In this document: in pieces, positions 4,559-5,194 of the stretch
Position numbering within the stretch: position 1 is the stretch's first letter
Layout: every line of letters starts with the position of its first letter
Source of the DNA: Actinomycetota bacterium
GTDB taxonomy: Bacteria; Actinomycetota; Geothermincolia; Geothermincolales; RBG-13-55-18
Direction: 5' to 3'
Length of the DNA: 5,194 nt
Assembly: GCA_028275245.1 (NCBI GenBank)
Contig: JAPWVA010000114.1
Location: 1-5,194, forward strand
Made by a program: the position numbers and the translations under genes
The notes under the pieces: model-generated
Told to the model about the DNA's origin: nothing
The model's input: the letters and a program-made list of their open reading frames with translations, nothing else
Databases searched by the model: none

Positions 4559-5194
4559 TCATGGCGGGGCGGGAAACGGTGGCTCGTCAAGAGCCCCGGC
4601 GCCCTTCCCTTCCCGGAAGGATGCGTACTGGCGAAGGGCGGCCAGCGCCCTGGCCGCCCTCTCCGGGGAGGGGAACACCGGGGTGCCTTCACCCGCCAGC
4701 TCCTGAAGTCCCTGCACGAACTCCTCCTTGCCCAGGCTGCAGAGCACCAGGGGTTTCCCGGGCGACCTTCGGCGAGCCTCCTCCGGCCTTCCCACCAATA
4801 GCTCCCATCCCAGTCCCGCCGCCTTGAGCTCGCCGGCGATGGCGTAGGGGACCACATATATCCCGAGGACCATGTCCACCCCCTCCTCCTCCATGAGGGC
4901 GCAGAGGGCCTCGTGGAAGCGGCCCGAGGGGCCCACGTCCAGGGGATTTCGCACGTTCATCCACCGGGGCGCCCCCTCCCTAATCCTCTCCACCGTCCGG
5001 GGGGAGAGGGGTGGGAGCTCCAAGCCCCTTGAGCTGGCGGCATCTGATGCCAGGGCTCCCAGGCTCCCGCTGGTGGTGACCACTCCCAGCCTCCCGTCCC
5101 GGGGTAGGGGCTGGGTGGAGAAGACCCTCGCCAGGTCCACCAACTCCTCGAGGTCCCGCGCCCGTATGGCTCCCGACTGGGAGAACAAGGCGTC
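4559..5194 (-). CDS. second ADP-forming acyl-CoA synthetase alpha-type subunit, C-terminal part (partial)
   Basis: The frame is open to the right edge of the window, so 211 C-terminal residues are seen and the N-terminus is missing. It starts at DALFSQSGAIRARDLEELVDLARVF, which in this family lies just after the phosphohistidine SHTG motif, so the catalytic histidine should be only a little way beyond the edge. The remainder is the third domain: a glycine/serine-rich VVTTSGSLGALASD, LSPRTVERIREGAP, then NVRNPLDVGPSGRFHEAL and the closing GTPVFPSPERAARALAALRQYASFREG. It stops soon after, with a proline-rich tail and no C-terminal ATP-grasp domain. It is therefore an alpha-only subunit, or less likely a beta-alpha fusion with ATP-grasp first. 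It is clearly diverged from the 506-residue protein nearby and is a paralogue, not a recent copy. Confidence 0.88.
   Translation of the reverse strand, partial: DALFSQSGAIRARDLEELVDLARVFSTQPLPRDGRLGVVTTSGSLGALASDAASSRGLELPPLSPRTVERIREGAPRWMNVRNPLDVGPSGRFHEALCALMEEEGVDMVLGIYVVPYAIAGELKAAGLGWELLVGRPEEARRRSPGKPLVLCSLGKEEFVQGLQELAGEGTPVFPSPERAARALAALRQYASFREGKGAGALDEPPFPAPP

Noticed and set aside
1..5194. CRISPR arrays, insertion sequences, phage genes, attachment sites
   Set aside because: No regularly spaced repeats, transposase-like frames, terminal inverted repeats or tRNA-end duplications were found on reading both strands.

Overview
The window is a high-GC bacterial chromosomal segment. 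Strong sigma70-type promoters, purine-rich Shine-Dalgarno sites and intrinsic terminators all fit Bacteria. The metabolic gene set is two alpha-type subunits of ADP-forming acyl-CoA synthetase (ACD), a small SCP2-type lipid carrier and a solute-binding lipoprotein. Together with the GC-rich codon use this would suit an anaerobic or thermophilic lineage of Actinomycetota or a neighbouring phylum. No single marker settles the taxonomy, so that placement is a guess.

Layout from left to right. Positions 1-177 hold the head of a leftward tRNA operon: a near-consensus promoter, a complete tRNA-Thr(GGT), and the first 13 bases of a second tRNA cut by the window edge. Positions 178-429 have no gene but carry two strong leftward terminator hairpins. 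These close the next gene, a leftward 188-residue SCP2 protein (430-996), and shield the tRNA operon from read-through. The SCP2 gene has a good Shine-Dalgarno site and a well-spaced promoter. A nearly perfect 24-bp palindrome lies across its -10 box and start point, which is what a repressor operator looks like.

Positions 1122-1929 form an 808-base gap between the divergent SCP2 and ACD genes. No credible protein is encoded there. On the plus strand the part from about 1258 to 1793 can be drawn as one nested, multi-branched RNA fold: short perfect hairpins with small loops, two internal long-range helices, and a closing helix that joins its two ends. I could not match it to a known RNA class. 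It is the most interesting object in the window, but the evidence is thermodynamic plausibility only.

Positions 1930-3450 encode a complete rightward ACD alpha-type subunit of 506 residues, with the phosphohistidine motif but no ATP-grasp domain. It converges on a leftward amino-acid-type solute-binding lipoprotein (3565-4434). Upstream of that, on the same strand, is the C-terminal part of a second, different ACD alpha-type subunit (4559 to the right edge). The two ACD proteins would interconvert acyl-CoA and free acid plus ATP if an ATP-grasp beta subunit is supplied from elsewhere. The SCP2 protein could carry acyl or lipid ligands, and the lipoprotein would capture an amino acid or similar solute outside the membrane. 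A shared pathway for these genes is an inference from proximity only.
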